A model generated the notes under the pieces. The model worked only from the letters and a program-made list of their open reading frames with translations, was not told the origin of the DNA and ran no database searches. A program made the translations under genes and the position numbers. Shown here piece after piece: positions 1 through 9,488 of a stretch of 64,000 nucleotides of DNA. This stretch comes from Tropicimonas sediminicola. Its GTDB lineage: Bacteria > Pseudomonadota > Alphaproteobacteria > Rhodobacterales > Rhodobacteraceae. Position 1 is the first letter of the stretch. The number at the start of each line of letters is the position of its first letter. The stretch lies in NCBI RefSeq assembly GCF_900188335.1, contig NZ_FZOY01000001.1, positions 124,001 through 188,000 of the forward strand, read 5' to 3'.

Positions 1-606
1 GGGGATCTGCGGGATGATCTTCTCGTTCAGGATCTTCTCGTCGATGGCCTTCACCATCTCGGTCGCGATGTAGCCCGGGCAGATCGCGTTGACGGTCACG
101 CCGAAGCGCGCGCCTTCCTGGGCCAGCGCCTTGGTGAAGCCGAGGTCACCGGCCTTGGAGGCGGAGTAGTTGGTCTGCCCGGCCTGGCCCTTCTGGCCGT
201 TGATCGAGGAGATGTTGATGATCCGCCCCCACTTGCGCTCGCGCATGCCGGGATAGACCGGGTGGGTCATGTTGAAGACGCCGTGAAGGTTGGTGTCGAT
301 CACGTCGTTCCACTGCTGCACCGTCATCCGGTGGAACATGGCGTCCCGGGTGATGCCGGCGTTGTTGACAAGAATGTCGACCGGGCCGAGATCGGCCTCG
401 ACCTGCTTGATGCCGTTCTCGCAGCCCTCGTAGTCTGCGACCGACCACTTGTAGGTCTTGATGCCCGTCTCCTCGGAGAACTTGGCGGCGGCTTCCTCGT
501 TGCCGCCGAAATTCGCGGCGACGAGGTATCCGGCGTCTTTCAGCCCTTTCGAGATCGCGGCTCCAATTCCGCGAGTCCCCCCGGTGACGACTGCAACTCT
601 TGCCAT
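1..606 (-). CDS. phaB: Acetoacetyl-CoA reductase, 3' part missing at window edge
   Basis: NADPH-dependent reduction of acetoacetyl-CoA to 3-hydroxybutyryl-CoA, the second step of polyhydroxybutyrate synthesis. It is a short-chain dehydrogenase: the N-terminus has the TGGTRGIG dinucleotide motif at about residues 8-15, NNAG near residue 87, and a catalytic Ser with YSASK further on. About 202 residues are present of the roughly 240 usual for PhaB, so only the C-terminus is lost beyond base 1. The start at 606 gives the standard MARVAVVTGG N-terminus. phaA lies immediately upstream on the same strand, but a terminator-like hairpin separates the two, so phaB may also have its own promoter. Confidence 0.93.
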   Translation of the reverse strand, partial: MARVAVVTGGTRGIGAAISKGLKDAGYLVAANFGGNEEAAAKFSEETGIKTYKWSVADYEGCENGIKQVEADLGPVDILVNNAGITRDAMFHRMTVQQWNDVIDTNLHGVFNMTHPVYPGMRERKWGRIINISSINGQKGQAGQTNYSASKAGDLGFTKALAQEGARFGVTVNAICPGYIATEMVKAIDEKILNEKIIPQIP

Positions 607-641
607 GGTTCCCTCCACTCTGGCGTAAATATCTTGTAACA

Positions 642-656
642 CTGCGAATTGCGCAG
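642..656. promoter_or_regulatory. Palindrome upstream of phaB, possible PhaR-type site
   Basis: The sequence CTGCG-AATTG-CGCAG is a perfect 5+5 inverted repeat 36 bases upstream of the phaB start. Paracoccus and Rhodobacter PhaR are described as binding TGC-rich CTGC-Nx-GCAG elements in front of pha genes. The spacing here (seven bases between CTGC and GCAG) is longer than the usual three or four, so assignment to PhaR is only a suggestion. Confidence 0.35.
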
Positions 657-728
657 GCTCTCCCTGAGCAACAATGTTGCGCACGGTGCCCGCCGCATCA
701 AGGGGTGATCGGCGGGCGTCAGAAGAAA

Positions 729-749
729 GGGGCGCCACGGCGGCGCCCC
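729..749 (-). terminator. Rho-independent terminator after phaA
   Basis: A GGGGCGCC / GGCGCCCC stem of eight pairs with a five-base loop lies 31 bases past the phaA stop. Read on the minus strand it is followed by TTTCTTCT, a T-rich tract that fits an intrinsic terminator. It would uncouple phaA from phaB at least partly. Confidence 0.6.
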
Positions 750-779
750 TCGACTCTCGTGTTCAGCGGGGCGGAAAGG

Positions 780-1955
780 TCAGGGGCGTTCGACGCAGAG
801 CGCCACGCCCATGCCGCCGCCGATGCAGAGCGTGGCGAGGCCCTTCTTGGCGTCGCGGCGCTTCATCTCGAACAGCAGGGTGTTCAGAACGCGGCAGCCC
901 GATGCGCCGATCGGGTGGCCGATGGCGATGGCGCCGCCGTTCACGTTCACGATCGACGGATCCCAGCCCATGTCCTTGTTCACCGCACAGGCCTGCGCGG
1001 CGAAGGCCTCGTTGGCTTCCACGAGATCGAGATCGGAGACCGACCATCCGGCCTTTTCCAGCGCCTTGCGCGAGGCATAGATCGGCCCGACGCCCATGAT
1101 CGACGGGTCGAGCCCGGCGGTGGCGTAGGAGGCGATGCGGGCGAGCGGCTCGATGCCGCGCTTCTCCGCTTCGTCGGCGGACATGCACAGCACGGCGGCG
1201 GCGCCGTCGTTGATGCCCGACGCGTTGGCGGCGGTCACGGTGCCGTCCTTGATGAAGGCGGGACGCAGCTTCTGCATCGCCTCGATCGTGGCGCCCTTGC
1301 GGATGTATTCATCACTGTCGACGACGATGTCGCCCTTGCGGGTCTTCACCGTGAAGGGAACGATCTCGTCGGCAAACTTGCCGGCGGCCTGGGCGGCCTC
1401 GGCCTTGTTCTGCGAGGCGACGGCGAATTCGTCCTGCATGTCGCGGGAGATCTGCCACTTCTCGGCGACGTTCTCGGCCGTCTGGCCCATGTGGTAGCCG
1501 TTGAAGGCATCCCAAAGGCCGTCCTTGATCATGGTGTCGATGTACTTCATGTCGCCCATCTTCTGGCCCTGGCGCAGCGGCGCGGCATGGGGGCTGAGCG
1601 ACATGCTTTCCTGTCCGCCGGCGGCAACGATCGAGGCATCGCCGAGCATGATGTGCTGGGCGGCGAGCGCCACGGTGCGCAGGCCCGAGCCGCAGACCTG
1701 GTTGATGCCCCAGGCGGCCGATTCCTGCGGGAAGCCGGCGTTGATATGGGCCTGGCGGGCCGGGTTCTGACCCTGAGCTGCGGTCAGGACCTGCCCGAGA
1801 ATGGTCTCGGAGACCTCCGAGGGATCCACCCCGGCGCGCTCGACAACGGCCTTCAGGACAGTGGCTCCGAGGTCATGGGCTGGCGTGTTGGCAAAAGACC
1901 CCAGAAAACTTCCGACGGCAGTGCGGCCGGCCGATGCGATAACGACGTTGGTCAT
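780..1955 (-). CDS. phaA: Acetyl-CoA acetyltransferase (beta-ketothiolase)
   Basis: Condenses two acetyl-CoA into acetoacetyl-CoA, the first step of polyhydroxybutyrate synthesis. The 391-residue length is typical for thiolase. The nucleophilic Cys lies in NQVCGSGLR (about residue 88), and the C-terminal catalytic elements [14 protein letters not shown] (His) and CIGGGMG (Cys) are both present. The start at 1955 was chosen because it gives [15 protein letters not shown], the usual thiolase N-terminus; the frame is open further upstream but that extension does not look like thiolase. phaB follows on the same strand. Confidence 0.95.
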   Translation of the reverse strand: MTNVVIASAGRTAVGSFLGSFANTPAHDLGATVLKAVVERAGVDPSEVSETILGQVLTAAQGQNPARQAHINAGFPQESAAWGINQVCGSGLRTVALAAQHIMLGDASIVAAGGQESMSLSPHAAPLRQGQKMGDMKYIDTMIKDGLWDAFNGYHMGQTAENVAEKWQISRDMQDEFAVASQNKAEAAQAAGKFADEIVPFTVKTRKGDIVVDSDEYIRKGATIEAMQKLRPAFIKDGTVTAANASGINDGAAAVLCMSADEAEKRGIEPLARIASYATAGLDPSIMGVGPIYASRKALEKAGWSVSDLDLVEANEAFAAQACAVNKDMGWDPSIVNVNGGAIAIGHPIGASGCRVLNTLLFEMKRRDAKKGLATLCIGGGMGVALCVERP

Positions 1956-2157
1956 GATGGCTCCTCTTAAAGTCATCCTCTCGGGGTCGGACGGCCGTGC
2001 TGGCCGTCTCCCTCTCCCCGCTCCAAGAAACCGGTAAGGGGAACCTCTTGCAATAGGCAACGGACAGGGTGTCCCACCCCTGCAGAAACCCGGGCGCGGG
2101 GCATGGATCGGCAGTGTGCCGCCGGCCCTTTGAGGTCGGCGGCTGAATTGGAGGAAC

Positions 2158-3009
2158 CTACCCGGCCGAACGCAGGCTCTGCGGGAACTCCGGCCAGCGC
2201 GGGCGGGTGGAGGGGACGCCGAAATAGAACCCCTGCAGGCAATCCACCCCGATCTCGGCCAGAAGCCGTGCCTCCGCCGCGCTTTCCACCGCCTCGGCGA
2301 CGGTCAGCATGTCGAACTGGCGGGCGATGGAGACCAGTGCACTGGTCAGGACCCTGTTGTCGGGATTGTCGTGGATGCCGGTGATGAACTCCCCGGCGAT
2401 CTTGACGATGTCGAAATCGAGATCCCGGAGGTATCGGAATGCGGTGTAGCCGGCGCCGAAATCGTCCAGCGCGAAGGCTACACCCCTATCCTGTAGCCGC
2501 TGCATGAAGACCATGGTGATGTCGGGCATCAGGATCGCCGAGGATTCGGTAATCTCCACGATCATGCGTTCGCCGATATGGGGAGCGGCGGCGAGCCCGC
2601 GTTCCAGTGTCTCCATCCAGCGCGGATAGCCGATCGAGCGCGCCGACATGTTGACGGCCAGACGCAGTGACGGGGCGCAGGCAAGCGCGCTCAGCCCGAA
2701 CTCGAGGGCGAGGCAGTCGATGATGCGGCCGACTTCGTGGGCTTCGCAGGCCTCCATGAAATCCGAGGCCGGGATGATTCGGCCGGTGTCGTCGATCACC
2801 CGGATCAGCCCTTCGTAGAAGGCCGTGCGGTCGGGGCGTCGCGCGTCCACCACCGGTTGATAGGCGAGCAGGACATTGCCTCGGTCGAGCGAGCGGCGCA
2901 CCATCGACAGGATGTCCCTGTCCCTTTGAGCAATGGCAAAGGCGAGCGGATTGGCCTGCCCCTCGATCCCGACACGACCGATCTTTTCCATGTCCTCTTC
3001 AGGCAGCAT
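2158..3009 (-). CDS. Stand-alone EAL domain protein, likely c-di-GMP phosphodiesterase
   Basis: A single EAL domain protein of 283 residues with no GGDEF, PAS or membrane segment. The signature appears as EGLIR (residues 66-70) instead of EALLR, followed by the NMS motif, ITESSA and DDFGAGY, which are the metal-binding and catalytic positions of active EAL phosphodiesterases. Hydrolysis of cyclic di-GMP is therefore plausible, although the Ala to Gly change in EAL should be kept in mind. An internal ATG at 2991 is preceded by an AGAGGA-like ribosome site and is an alternative start. No signal-input domain is visible, so control is not evident from the sequence. Confidence 0.85.
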   Translation of the reverse strand: MLPEEDMEKIGRVGIEGQANPLAFAIAQRDRDILSMVRRSLDRGNVLLAYQPVVDARRPDRTAFYEGLIRVIDDTGRIIPASDFMEACEAHEVGRIIDCLALEFGLSALACAPSLRLAVNMSARSIGYPRWMETLERGLAAAPHIGERMIVEITESSAILMPDITMVFMQRLQDRGVAFALDDFGAGYTAFRYLRDLDFDIVKIAGEFITGIHDNPDNRVLTSALVSIARQFDMLTVAEAVESAAEARLLAEIGVDCLQGFYFGVPSTRPRWPEFPQSLRSAG

Positions 3010-3114
3010 GCGCGACTCCGCTCTTCATTCCGCCCCATTTCAGCGCCGGGGCCTGAACAACTGGTAAAGCTTCGCATTTTGCATCATTTTTCGGGAAACG
3101 CTGCGGAGGGCCAG

Positions 3115-3687
3115 ATGGGTGAACGGTGTGGCTGGGTCGGGAGCGAACCGATCTACGTGGACTACCACGACACGGAATGGGGCGTTCCGGAGTACGATTC
3201 GCGTGCGCTCTGGGAGAAGCTGATCCTCGACGGGTTCCAGGCTGGCCTGTCCTGGATCACGATCCTGAAAAAGCGGGAGAATTTCCGGGCGGCCTTTGCC
3301 GGTTTCGAACCCGGGGTGATTGCCGATTGGGGCGAGGAGGAGGTGGAGCGGCTGCTGGCCGATCCGGGTATCGTGCGCCACAGGGGCAAGATCGAGGCGA
3401 CGATCGGCAACGCCCGGGCCTACCTGGCGATCGAGGCCCGCGAGGGCTTCTCCGCATTCCTGTGGGATCGCGTCGGCGGCGCGCCGATCCAGAACCGCTT
3501 CGCGACCATGGCCGAGGTCCCGGCGCAGACCGCGCTGTCGCAACGCATCTCGCGGGACCTGAAGGCGGAGGGCTTCCGGTTTTGCGGGCCGACCATCGTC
3601 TATGCCTTCATGCAGGCCACCGGCATGGTGAACGACCACCTCGTCACCTGTCCGAGCCATGACCGGGTGGCGCAGGCCGCCGGCTGA
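3115..3687 (+). CDS. tag: DNA-3-methyladenine glycosylase I
   Basis: Removes 3-methyladenine from alkylated DNA. The 190-residue protein follows E. coli Tag closely: the N-terminus MGERCGWVG with a zinc-ligand Cys, YHDTEWG with a ligand His, GLSWITILKKRE containing the substrate-binding region, and a C-terminal VNDHLVTC that supplies the remaining His and Cys zinc ligands. The start at 3115 was chosen because the family begins with this Cys-Gly-Trp segment; the open frame upstream carries no conserved sequence. The gene is divergent from the EAL gene. Confidence 0.95.
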   Translation: MGERCGWVGSEPIYVDYHDTEWGVPEYDSRALWEKLILDGFQAGLSWITILKKRENFRAAFAGFEPGVIADWGEEEVERLLADPGIVRHRGKIEATIGNARAYLAIEAREGFSAFLWDRVGGAPIQNRFATMAEVPAQTALSQRISRDLKAEGFRFCGPTIVYAFMQATGMVNDHLVTCPSHDRVAQAAG

Positions 3688-3697
3688 CGCTTTGCGC

Positions 3698-3742
3698 TTG
3701 AACCCGGCGGAGGCAGTACAATATATTCCGCAATCGTTATAT
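3698..3742 (+). promoter_or_regulatory. Promoter with SqrR-like operator before the rhodanese gene
   Basis: A -35 element TTGAAC (3698-3703) and -10 element TATATT (3722-3727) are separated by 18 bases. Overlapping the -10 box is ATATTC-N8-TTATAT (3723-3742), a degenerate copy of the ATTC-N8-GAAT inverted repeat described for the sulfide-responsive repressor SqrR. The same arrangement, with the operator beginning on the second base of the -10 box, occurs before trxC. The right half-site is imperfect (TTAT in place of GAAT). Confidence 0.45.
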
Positions 3743-3757
3743 GATGGCGGAACACAG

Positions 3758-4126
3758 ATGCTCCTGACACTCCTCAATCCTTTCGGCGCCAAGGCCGAAC
3801 CGCTCGACGGCGCGGCGGCGGTATCGATGGTGAAGGCCGGAAAGGCCGTGCTGCTCGACGTCCGCGAGCCTTCGGAGCTTGAACAGGGGGGCCGGGCGCG
3901 GGGAGCGATCAACGTTCCGATCTCCGCCCTGGAGCGCCGGGCCGATCCAGACAGCCCGCATTGCGAACCGGCCCTGAAGCGCGGCGCGCCCGTCATCCTG
4001 TATTGCGCGTCCGGCGCCCGCTCGGGGATGGCCGGAAAGGTGCTGCGCAAGCTTGGGCACCAGACGGTCTATGATCTCGGCCCGATCACGGCCTGGTCTG
4101 CCGCCGGTGGCAGGCTCGACCGCTGA
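3758..4126 (+). CDS. Rhodanese-like sulfurtransferase domain protein
   Basis: A single rhodanese domain of 122 residues. It has the LLDVREPSE element at about residues 32-40 and the active-site loop C83-ASGARS, the six-residue loop of sulfur-transferring rhodaneses. There is no signal peptide, so it is probably cytoplasmic and would carry persulfide sulfur on Cys83. The start at 3758 leaves a compact domain; the open frame upstream overlaps the tag stop and the promoter. The SqrR-like operator on its promoter suggests induction by sulfide or persulfide and a role with the sulfide operon at 26.6-32.3 kb. Confidence 0.85.
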   Translation: MLLTLLNPFGAKAEPLDGAAAVSMVKAGKAVLLDVREPSELEQGGRARGAINVPISALERRADPDSPHCEPALKRGAPVILYCASGARSGMAGKVLRKLGHQTVYDLGPITAWSAAGGRLDR

Positions 4127-4148
4127 GGCCGGCGCGCCGCAAGGCCGG

Positions 4149-4583
4149 TCAGGCACTGGTGGGGCCGTGGTCCAGCTCCAGCATCTCCGCCATTCCCGGC
4201 CGGTCGAGGTCGAGGAATTCCAGCAACTCTTCGACGTCGGAGAAGATCCGCACGTCGAAGGTGGGGCTGCTTTCCAGCAGCGACCGCCACATGTGCGCCA
4301 TGCCGTAGGACAGGTCCGAGGGGGCCAGGATCGCCCAGCGTATCCGGCCCTCGACGCCGGCGACCCGGGCTTGCAGGCGGTCCAGGAAGGGCATGAAATC
4401 GGTAAGGCCGAGGTCCGTTTCGGTCAGTCGCGAACAGTCGGACAGACGCATCAGATCGACCCGGAAGGCTGGCTCGGCGATGATGTTCGTCTCGAGCGCG
4501 CGGTGCTCCTCGAGCGTGACGTTTCCCTCGTAGCGCACTCGGAGCAGGTGAAGGTCCTCGTGGATCCTGAAAGGGCAGGGCAT
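4149..4583 (-). CDS. STAS/SpoIIAA-like domain protein
   Basis: A soluble protein of about 144 residues. The pattern of a short N-terminal strand pair (IHEDLHLLRVRYEGNVTLEE), a central Asp-Leu-rich segment and alternating helices and strands resembles the SpoIIAA-like/STAS fold, as in small single-domain regulators of Rhodobacteraceae; this is a fold-level guess and no catalytic residues can be named. The start at 4583 was preferred over 4688 because the extra 35 residues are proline-rich and do not look structured. It converges with the rhodanese gene with only 22 bases between the stop codons. Confidence 0.6.
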   Translation of the reverse strand: MPCPFRIHEDLHLLRVRYEGNVTLEEHRALETNIIAEPAFRVDLMRLSDCSRLTETDLGLTDFMPFLDRLQARVAGVEGRIRWAILAPSDLSYGMAHMWRSLLESSPTFDVRIFSDVEELLEFLDLDRPGMAEMLELDHGPTSA

Positions 4584-4845
4584 GGCGCTAGCGCCGCCCG
4601 TGGAGGGTGGCCGGAAAACGGTCACGGCGAATGCGCGGCACGGTGATGACGAGGGGACTGGAGCCGGGGTGGGTTGATGCGCCGGCAATGGGCGTTGGGT
4701 GGAACATGGTGTCCTGCCTGGATCGTTGCCACGATTTGAGGCAATCGCCGGGAAACGGCAAACGGGACAACCTTGGATTGCGCGCGAATGTGGCTTTTCT
4801 GCCGGTATCTCCTACCGGAGCTTCGGTCGCGGCTTGGCCGGAGGT

Positions 4846-4924
4846 GAGGGCTCCCGCCCGCCGGCGACGCATCGTGCGATGCTTTGCCGGCGGTTGGGCC
4901 GGGCCGCGCGCTTCCGCGCGCGGC
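4846..4924 (+). repeat. Intergenic double-hairpin repeat, copy A
   Basis: One of three related intergenic elements in the window (others at 12161 and 25331). All share a GGCTCCCGCC-like opening, a short GCATC...GATGC hairpin (here 4869-4882), a GTTGGGC spacer and a GC-rich hairpin (here GCCGCGCG/CGCGCGGC, 4903-4924). It lies just past the 3' end of the TlpA gene in a 352-base gap (4584-4935). Nothing else recognisable is in that gap. Confidence 0.6.
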
Positions 4925-4935
4925 AGTCAGGACGG

Positions 4936-5493
4936 TCAGGAGCCGCTGGACAGCGCCTCGAGAATGGCCACGGCGCTGTCGCTGTCCCAGTCGGCATCGC
5001 CGCGCAGGCGGGCGACCTCGCGGCCGTCTGGGTCGATGATCACAGTGATCGGCAAGCCGAGCACGCCCATCTCTCGCGCCAGGGCCTGCTTGGGGTCCCG
5101 GTGCTGGGGGAGGTTGTCCACGCCGATCTCCTCGAAGAAGCGGCGGATGCCCTCGGGCGCGTTCCGCCCGGTGGCGATGGTGACGACCTCGACCGGCGCG
5201 CCCTCGAAATGCGTCTGCAGATTGGCCAGCGTCGGCATCTCCTTGCGGCAGGGGGCGCACCACGTGGCCCAGAAGTTCACCACCAGCCACTCGCCGCGCA
5301 TCTCCTCCAGGCTGATCGGCGCCTCGGACACATCGATGAAGGTGGTCGCGGGAACTGGCTGCGGCTCGTCGTGGAACACCAGCTTTTTCATCGTGCCGTC
5401 GCGCAGCGCCTCCACGGCGGCCATGTCCGCCAGTCCCGGGTTTGCCAACAGCGCGACGCCCGTATAGACCACTGCGGCCAACAAGTGCTTCAT
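4936..5493 (-). CDS. TlpA-family periplasmic thiol-disulfide oxidoreductase
   Basis: A thioredoxin-fold protein of 185 residues with an N-terminal signal sequence (hydrophobic core about residues 4-22, cleavage near GLADM) and the active site WCAPC with Cys79 and Cys82. The downstream cis-Pro segment ([12 protein letters not shown]) is conserved. In this family such proteins reduce disulfides in the periplasm, often for cytochrome c or copper-site assembly. The gene is divergent from argH with only 23 bases between the two start codons, an arrangement common in Rhodobacterales; the two promoters must overlap the opposing coding or leader sequences. Confidence 0.9.
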   Translation of the reverse strand: MKHLLAAVVYTGVALLANPGLADMAAVEALRDGTMKKLVFHDEPQPVPATTFIDVSEAPISLEEMRGEWLVVNFWATWCAPCRKEMPTLANLQTHFEGAPVEVVTIATGRNAPEGIRRFFEEIGVDNLPQHRDPKQALAREMGVLGLPITVIIDPDGREVARLRGDADWDSDSAVAILEALSSGS

Positions 5494-5516
5494 CTCATTC
5501 CTCCGAGGTCCGATCC

Positions 5517-6914
<1,398 letters not shown>

Positions 6915-7004
6915 CGTCTCCACAGTGTATCCGGGCGTTCCTGCAGAGGATCGCCCGGCATGTTCACCGGCACCACGGGGCCGGCTACCCTTCGAGGAGC
7001 TGAC

Positions 7005-7196
7005 ATGAGCAAGTTCATCAGACTGGCCGGCTGCCTTGCCCTGATCGCGGGACTCGCCGCCTGCGGCGTGGACGGCGCGCCTATACCGCCCTCCGACGAG
7101 CCGGAGACGCCGGAGCCGGGCGTGACCCTGTCGGGCAACGTGAACATGGGCGTGTCCGGTGGCAGCGGCAGTTCGTCGATCTCCTCGACGAACTAA
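7005..7196 (+). CDS. Small lipoprotein between argH and lysA
   Basis: A 63-residue protein with a lipoprotein signal: hydrophobic core after MSKFIRLAG and a lipobox LAAC with the lipidated Cys near residue 20. The mature part is short, Pro/Glu-rich and then Gly/Ser-rich, with no catalytic motif. A ribosome site AGGAGC lies just before the ATG. A tiny lipoprotein at the argH-lysA junction is a common feature of alphaproteobacterial genomes (LptM-like annotation); its function is not evident here. Confidence 0.75.
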   Translation: MSKFIRLAGCLALIAGLAACGVDGAPIPPSDEPETPEPGVTLSGNVNMGVSGGSGSSSISSTN

Positions 7197-7221
7197 CAGA
7201 CCGGGCAGCGGAGGCCGGACC

Positions 7222-7941
7222 CTAGTTGATCAGGGTCTCGTGGCCCATGCGCTGGTCGGCCTCGAGCGTCAGCGCGTTCAGGTCGTCCTCCAGCCGCTGG
7301 CGGAGGGTTTCGCGCATATCGGCGCCGAGCTTCTTCGGGATCTCGGCGTCCCAGCGGCGGTAGAGCATGATCCCTTCGTCGCCCGAGATGGGCAGGGCCA
7401 TCCTGTCCCAGGCCTTGACGCAGCTGTAGTTCCGGTAGGAGGCGGTGAAGAGCCAGATCTGGGCGCCGGTCAGCCGTGCCCAGTCGATCGGCACCGATTT
7501 CGCCTTGCGGGCCGGGCCGAGCGGGCCGTCGGCGGCAAAGCCGATGGAGGTGCCGCCGCGGACCATCCGGGCGATCTGCAGCGAGGTTCCGGTGTTTGCC
7601 TTGCGCTCGCGCATCGGGATCGTGTCGTGGCCGAACTGCCCCATCACGCGACCGACCATCCGGCCGGGGATCGCGGCCGAGGTCACGACGCAGAGCTTGC
7701 CCCAATCCGTGTCCCAGCCGATGGGGGCAGCCGGCAGGCGGCCGTGCCAGAGCACCATGATGACCCCGTTGCCGGCCTGCACGTGTTCGGCGAGCGCCTC
7801 CTTCCCGTCGCTGGTCCAGCGGGTGCCCTCCAGCCGTTTGCGCAGGTGCGAGGTGATCAGCCGGCTGACCGGCCCGGCAACGCTGGGACTGCAGAGTGCT
7901 GAGTCGATCTTGCGGCGCGCCTGTTTCATCATCGACGGCAT
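7222..7941 (-). CDS. DUF374 lysophospholipid acyltransferase-family protein
   Basis: A 239-residue member of the DUF374/LPLAT-like family. The WHGRLPAAP motif (about residues 61-69) supplies the His of the acyltransferase-like active site, and FAADGPLGPARKAK further on is the family's second hallmark. By family, it probably transfers an acyl chain to a lipid or lipopolysaccharide precursor at the inner membrane, but the acceptor is unknown. It lies on the opposite strand between the lipoprotein and lysA. Several Met codons (residues 1, 4, 5) are possible starts. Confidence 0.8.
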   Translation of the reverse strand: MPSMMKQARRKIDSALCSPSVAGPVSRLITSHLRKRLEGTRWTSDGKEALAEHVQAGNGVIMVLWHGRLPAAPIGWDTDWGKLCVVTSAAIPGRMVGRVMGQFGHDTIPMRERKANTGTSLQIARMVRGGTSIGFAADGPLGPARKAKSVPIDWARLTGAQIWLFTASYRNYSCVKAWDRMALPISGDEGIMLYRRWDAEIPKKLGADMRETLRQRLEDDLNALTLEADQRMGHETLIN

Positions 7942-8170
7942 TGCGGCCCTTCCCCTTCTTTGCGGCCCCGTCGTTTGGCGTGCTTCGGTCGCACCGGGTG
8001 CCTGTCAAATCGATGTGATACCCCGCCAGGCGCGAGCGTGCGAGTCCCGCAATTGCGGTGGCCTGCCGGTGTGGTATGACCCGTGACCGATCTGCCCACC
8101 TTCCGGGGGGCTCCGTCCGGCGCGGCAAGGGCCTGACGACAGCCCGACGACAGCACAAGGACGAGCCCGA

Positions 8171-9439
8171 ATGGACCATTTCCTCTATCGCGACGGCGCG
8201 CTGCACGCGGAGGACGTTCCCGTCTCCGAGATCGCGGCCGCGGTGGGCACGCCCTTCTACTGCTATTCCACCGCCACGCTGCAGCGGCACTTCCGGCTGT
8301 TCGACGAGGCGCTGGATCCGCTCGACCACCTCGTCTGCTTTGCCATGAAGGCCAATTCGAACCAGGCGATCCTCAGGACGCTGGCGGAACTGGGGGCCGG
8401 CATGGACGTGGTCTCGGGCGGCGAATACGCGAGGGCGAAGGCGGCCGGCGTGCCCGGTGAGCGGATCGTCTTTTCCGGTGTCGGCAAGACGGCGGGCGAG
8501 ATGCGGGCGGCGCTGGAAGGGGGCATCCGCCAGTTCAACGTCGAGAGCGAACCGGAGATGGAGGCGCTGAGCGCCGTCGCCACATCGCTCGGCGTGACCG
8601 CGCCGGTGGCGCTCCGGATCAACCCCGATGTCGACGCGCGCACCCACGCCAAGATCGCGACCGGCAAGTCGGAGAACAAGTTCGGCATCCCGATCGCTCG
8701 GGCGCGGGAAGTCTATGCAAGGGCGGCGGCACTGCCTGGGCTCGAGGTCGTGGGCGTCGACGTGCACATCGGCTCGCAGCTGACCGAGCTGGAGCCCTTC
8801 GAGATGGCCTACCGCAAGCTGGCTGAGCTGACCGAGGCGCTGCGTGCGGATGGTCACGACATCCGGCGGCTGGATCTCGGGGGCGGCCTGGGCATTCCCT
8901 ACACCCGCAGCAACGAGGCGCCGCCGCTGCCCAGCGACTACGGCGAGATGGTGAAGCGGACAGTCGGGCACCTTGGCTGCGAGGTCGAGATCGAGCCCGG
9001 ACGGCTGATCGCCGGCAATGCGGGGATCCTGGTCAGCGGCGTGATCTACGTGAAGAACGGCGAGGGCCGCGACTTCCTGATTCTCGACGCCGCGATGAAC
9101 GACCTGATCCGGCCCTCGATGTACGATGCGCACCACGACATCGTGCCCGTGATCGAGCCCGCACCGGGCGTGGAGCCGTCGGTGTTCGACATCGTCGGCC
9201 CGGTCTGCGAGACCGGCGACACCTTCGCGCGCGGTCGTTCCATGCCGCCGCTGGCGCCGGGCGACCTCGTCGCCTTCCGGTCGGCGGGGGCCTACGGTGC
9301 GGTAATGGCCTCGGAATACAACACTCGGCCCCTGATTCCGGAGGTTCTTGTGCATGGGGATCAATTCGCTGTCATCCGCGGACGTCCGACCTTTGACGAA
9401 ATGATCTCGCGGGATAACATTCCCGAGTGGCTGTCCTGA
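8171..9439 (+). CDS. lysA: Diaminopimelate decarboxylase
   Basis: Pyridoxal phosphate-dependent decarboxylation of meso-diaminopimelate to lysine. The 422-residue protein has the PLP lysine in CFAMKANSN (about residue 60), DVHIGSQ, the glycine-rich LGGGLGIPY, EPGRLI, and the C-terminal GPVCETGDTFA with the active-site Cys of the partner subunit. Length and motif order are standard for bacterial LysA. It leads into the TIGR02302 gene 49 bases downstream. Confidence 0.96.
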   Translation: MDHFLYRDGALHAEDVPVSEIAAAVGTPFYCYSTATLQRHFRLFDEALDPLDHLVCFAMKANSNQAILRTLAELGAGMDVVSGGEYARAKAAGVPGERIVFSGVGKTAGEMRAALEGGIRQFNVESEPEMEALSAVATSLGVTAPVALRINPDVDARTHAKIATGKSENKFGIPIARAREVYARAAALPGLEVVGVDVHIGSQLTELEPFEMAYRKLAELTEALRADGHDIRRLDLGGGLGIPYTRSNEAPPLPSDYGEMVKRTVGHLGCEVEIEPGRLIAGNAGILVSGVIYVKNGEGRDFLILDAAMNDLIRPSMYDAHHDIVPVIEPAPGVEPSVFDIVGPVCETGDTFARGRSMPPLAPGDLVAFRSAGAYGAVMASEYNTRPLIPEVLVHGDQFAVIRGRPTFDEMISRDNIPEWLS

Positions 9440-9454
9440 GGCGGCCCGCCCCTC

Positions 9455-9475
9455 CCGGCCCGATTTGCGGGCCGG
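9455..9475 (+). other. Hairpin between lysA and the next gene
   Basis: CCGGCCCG / CGGGCCGG forms an eight-pair stem with a five-base loop between the lysA stop and the ribosome site of the downstream gene. No T-run follows, so it is more likely a processing, pausing or weak terminator structure than a full intrinsic terminator. Confidence 0.4.
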
Positions 9476-9488
9476 TGAAAGGAGAGTC

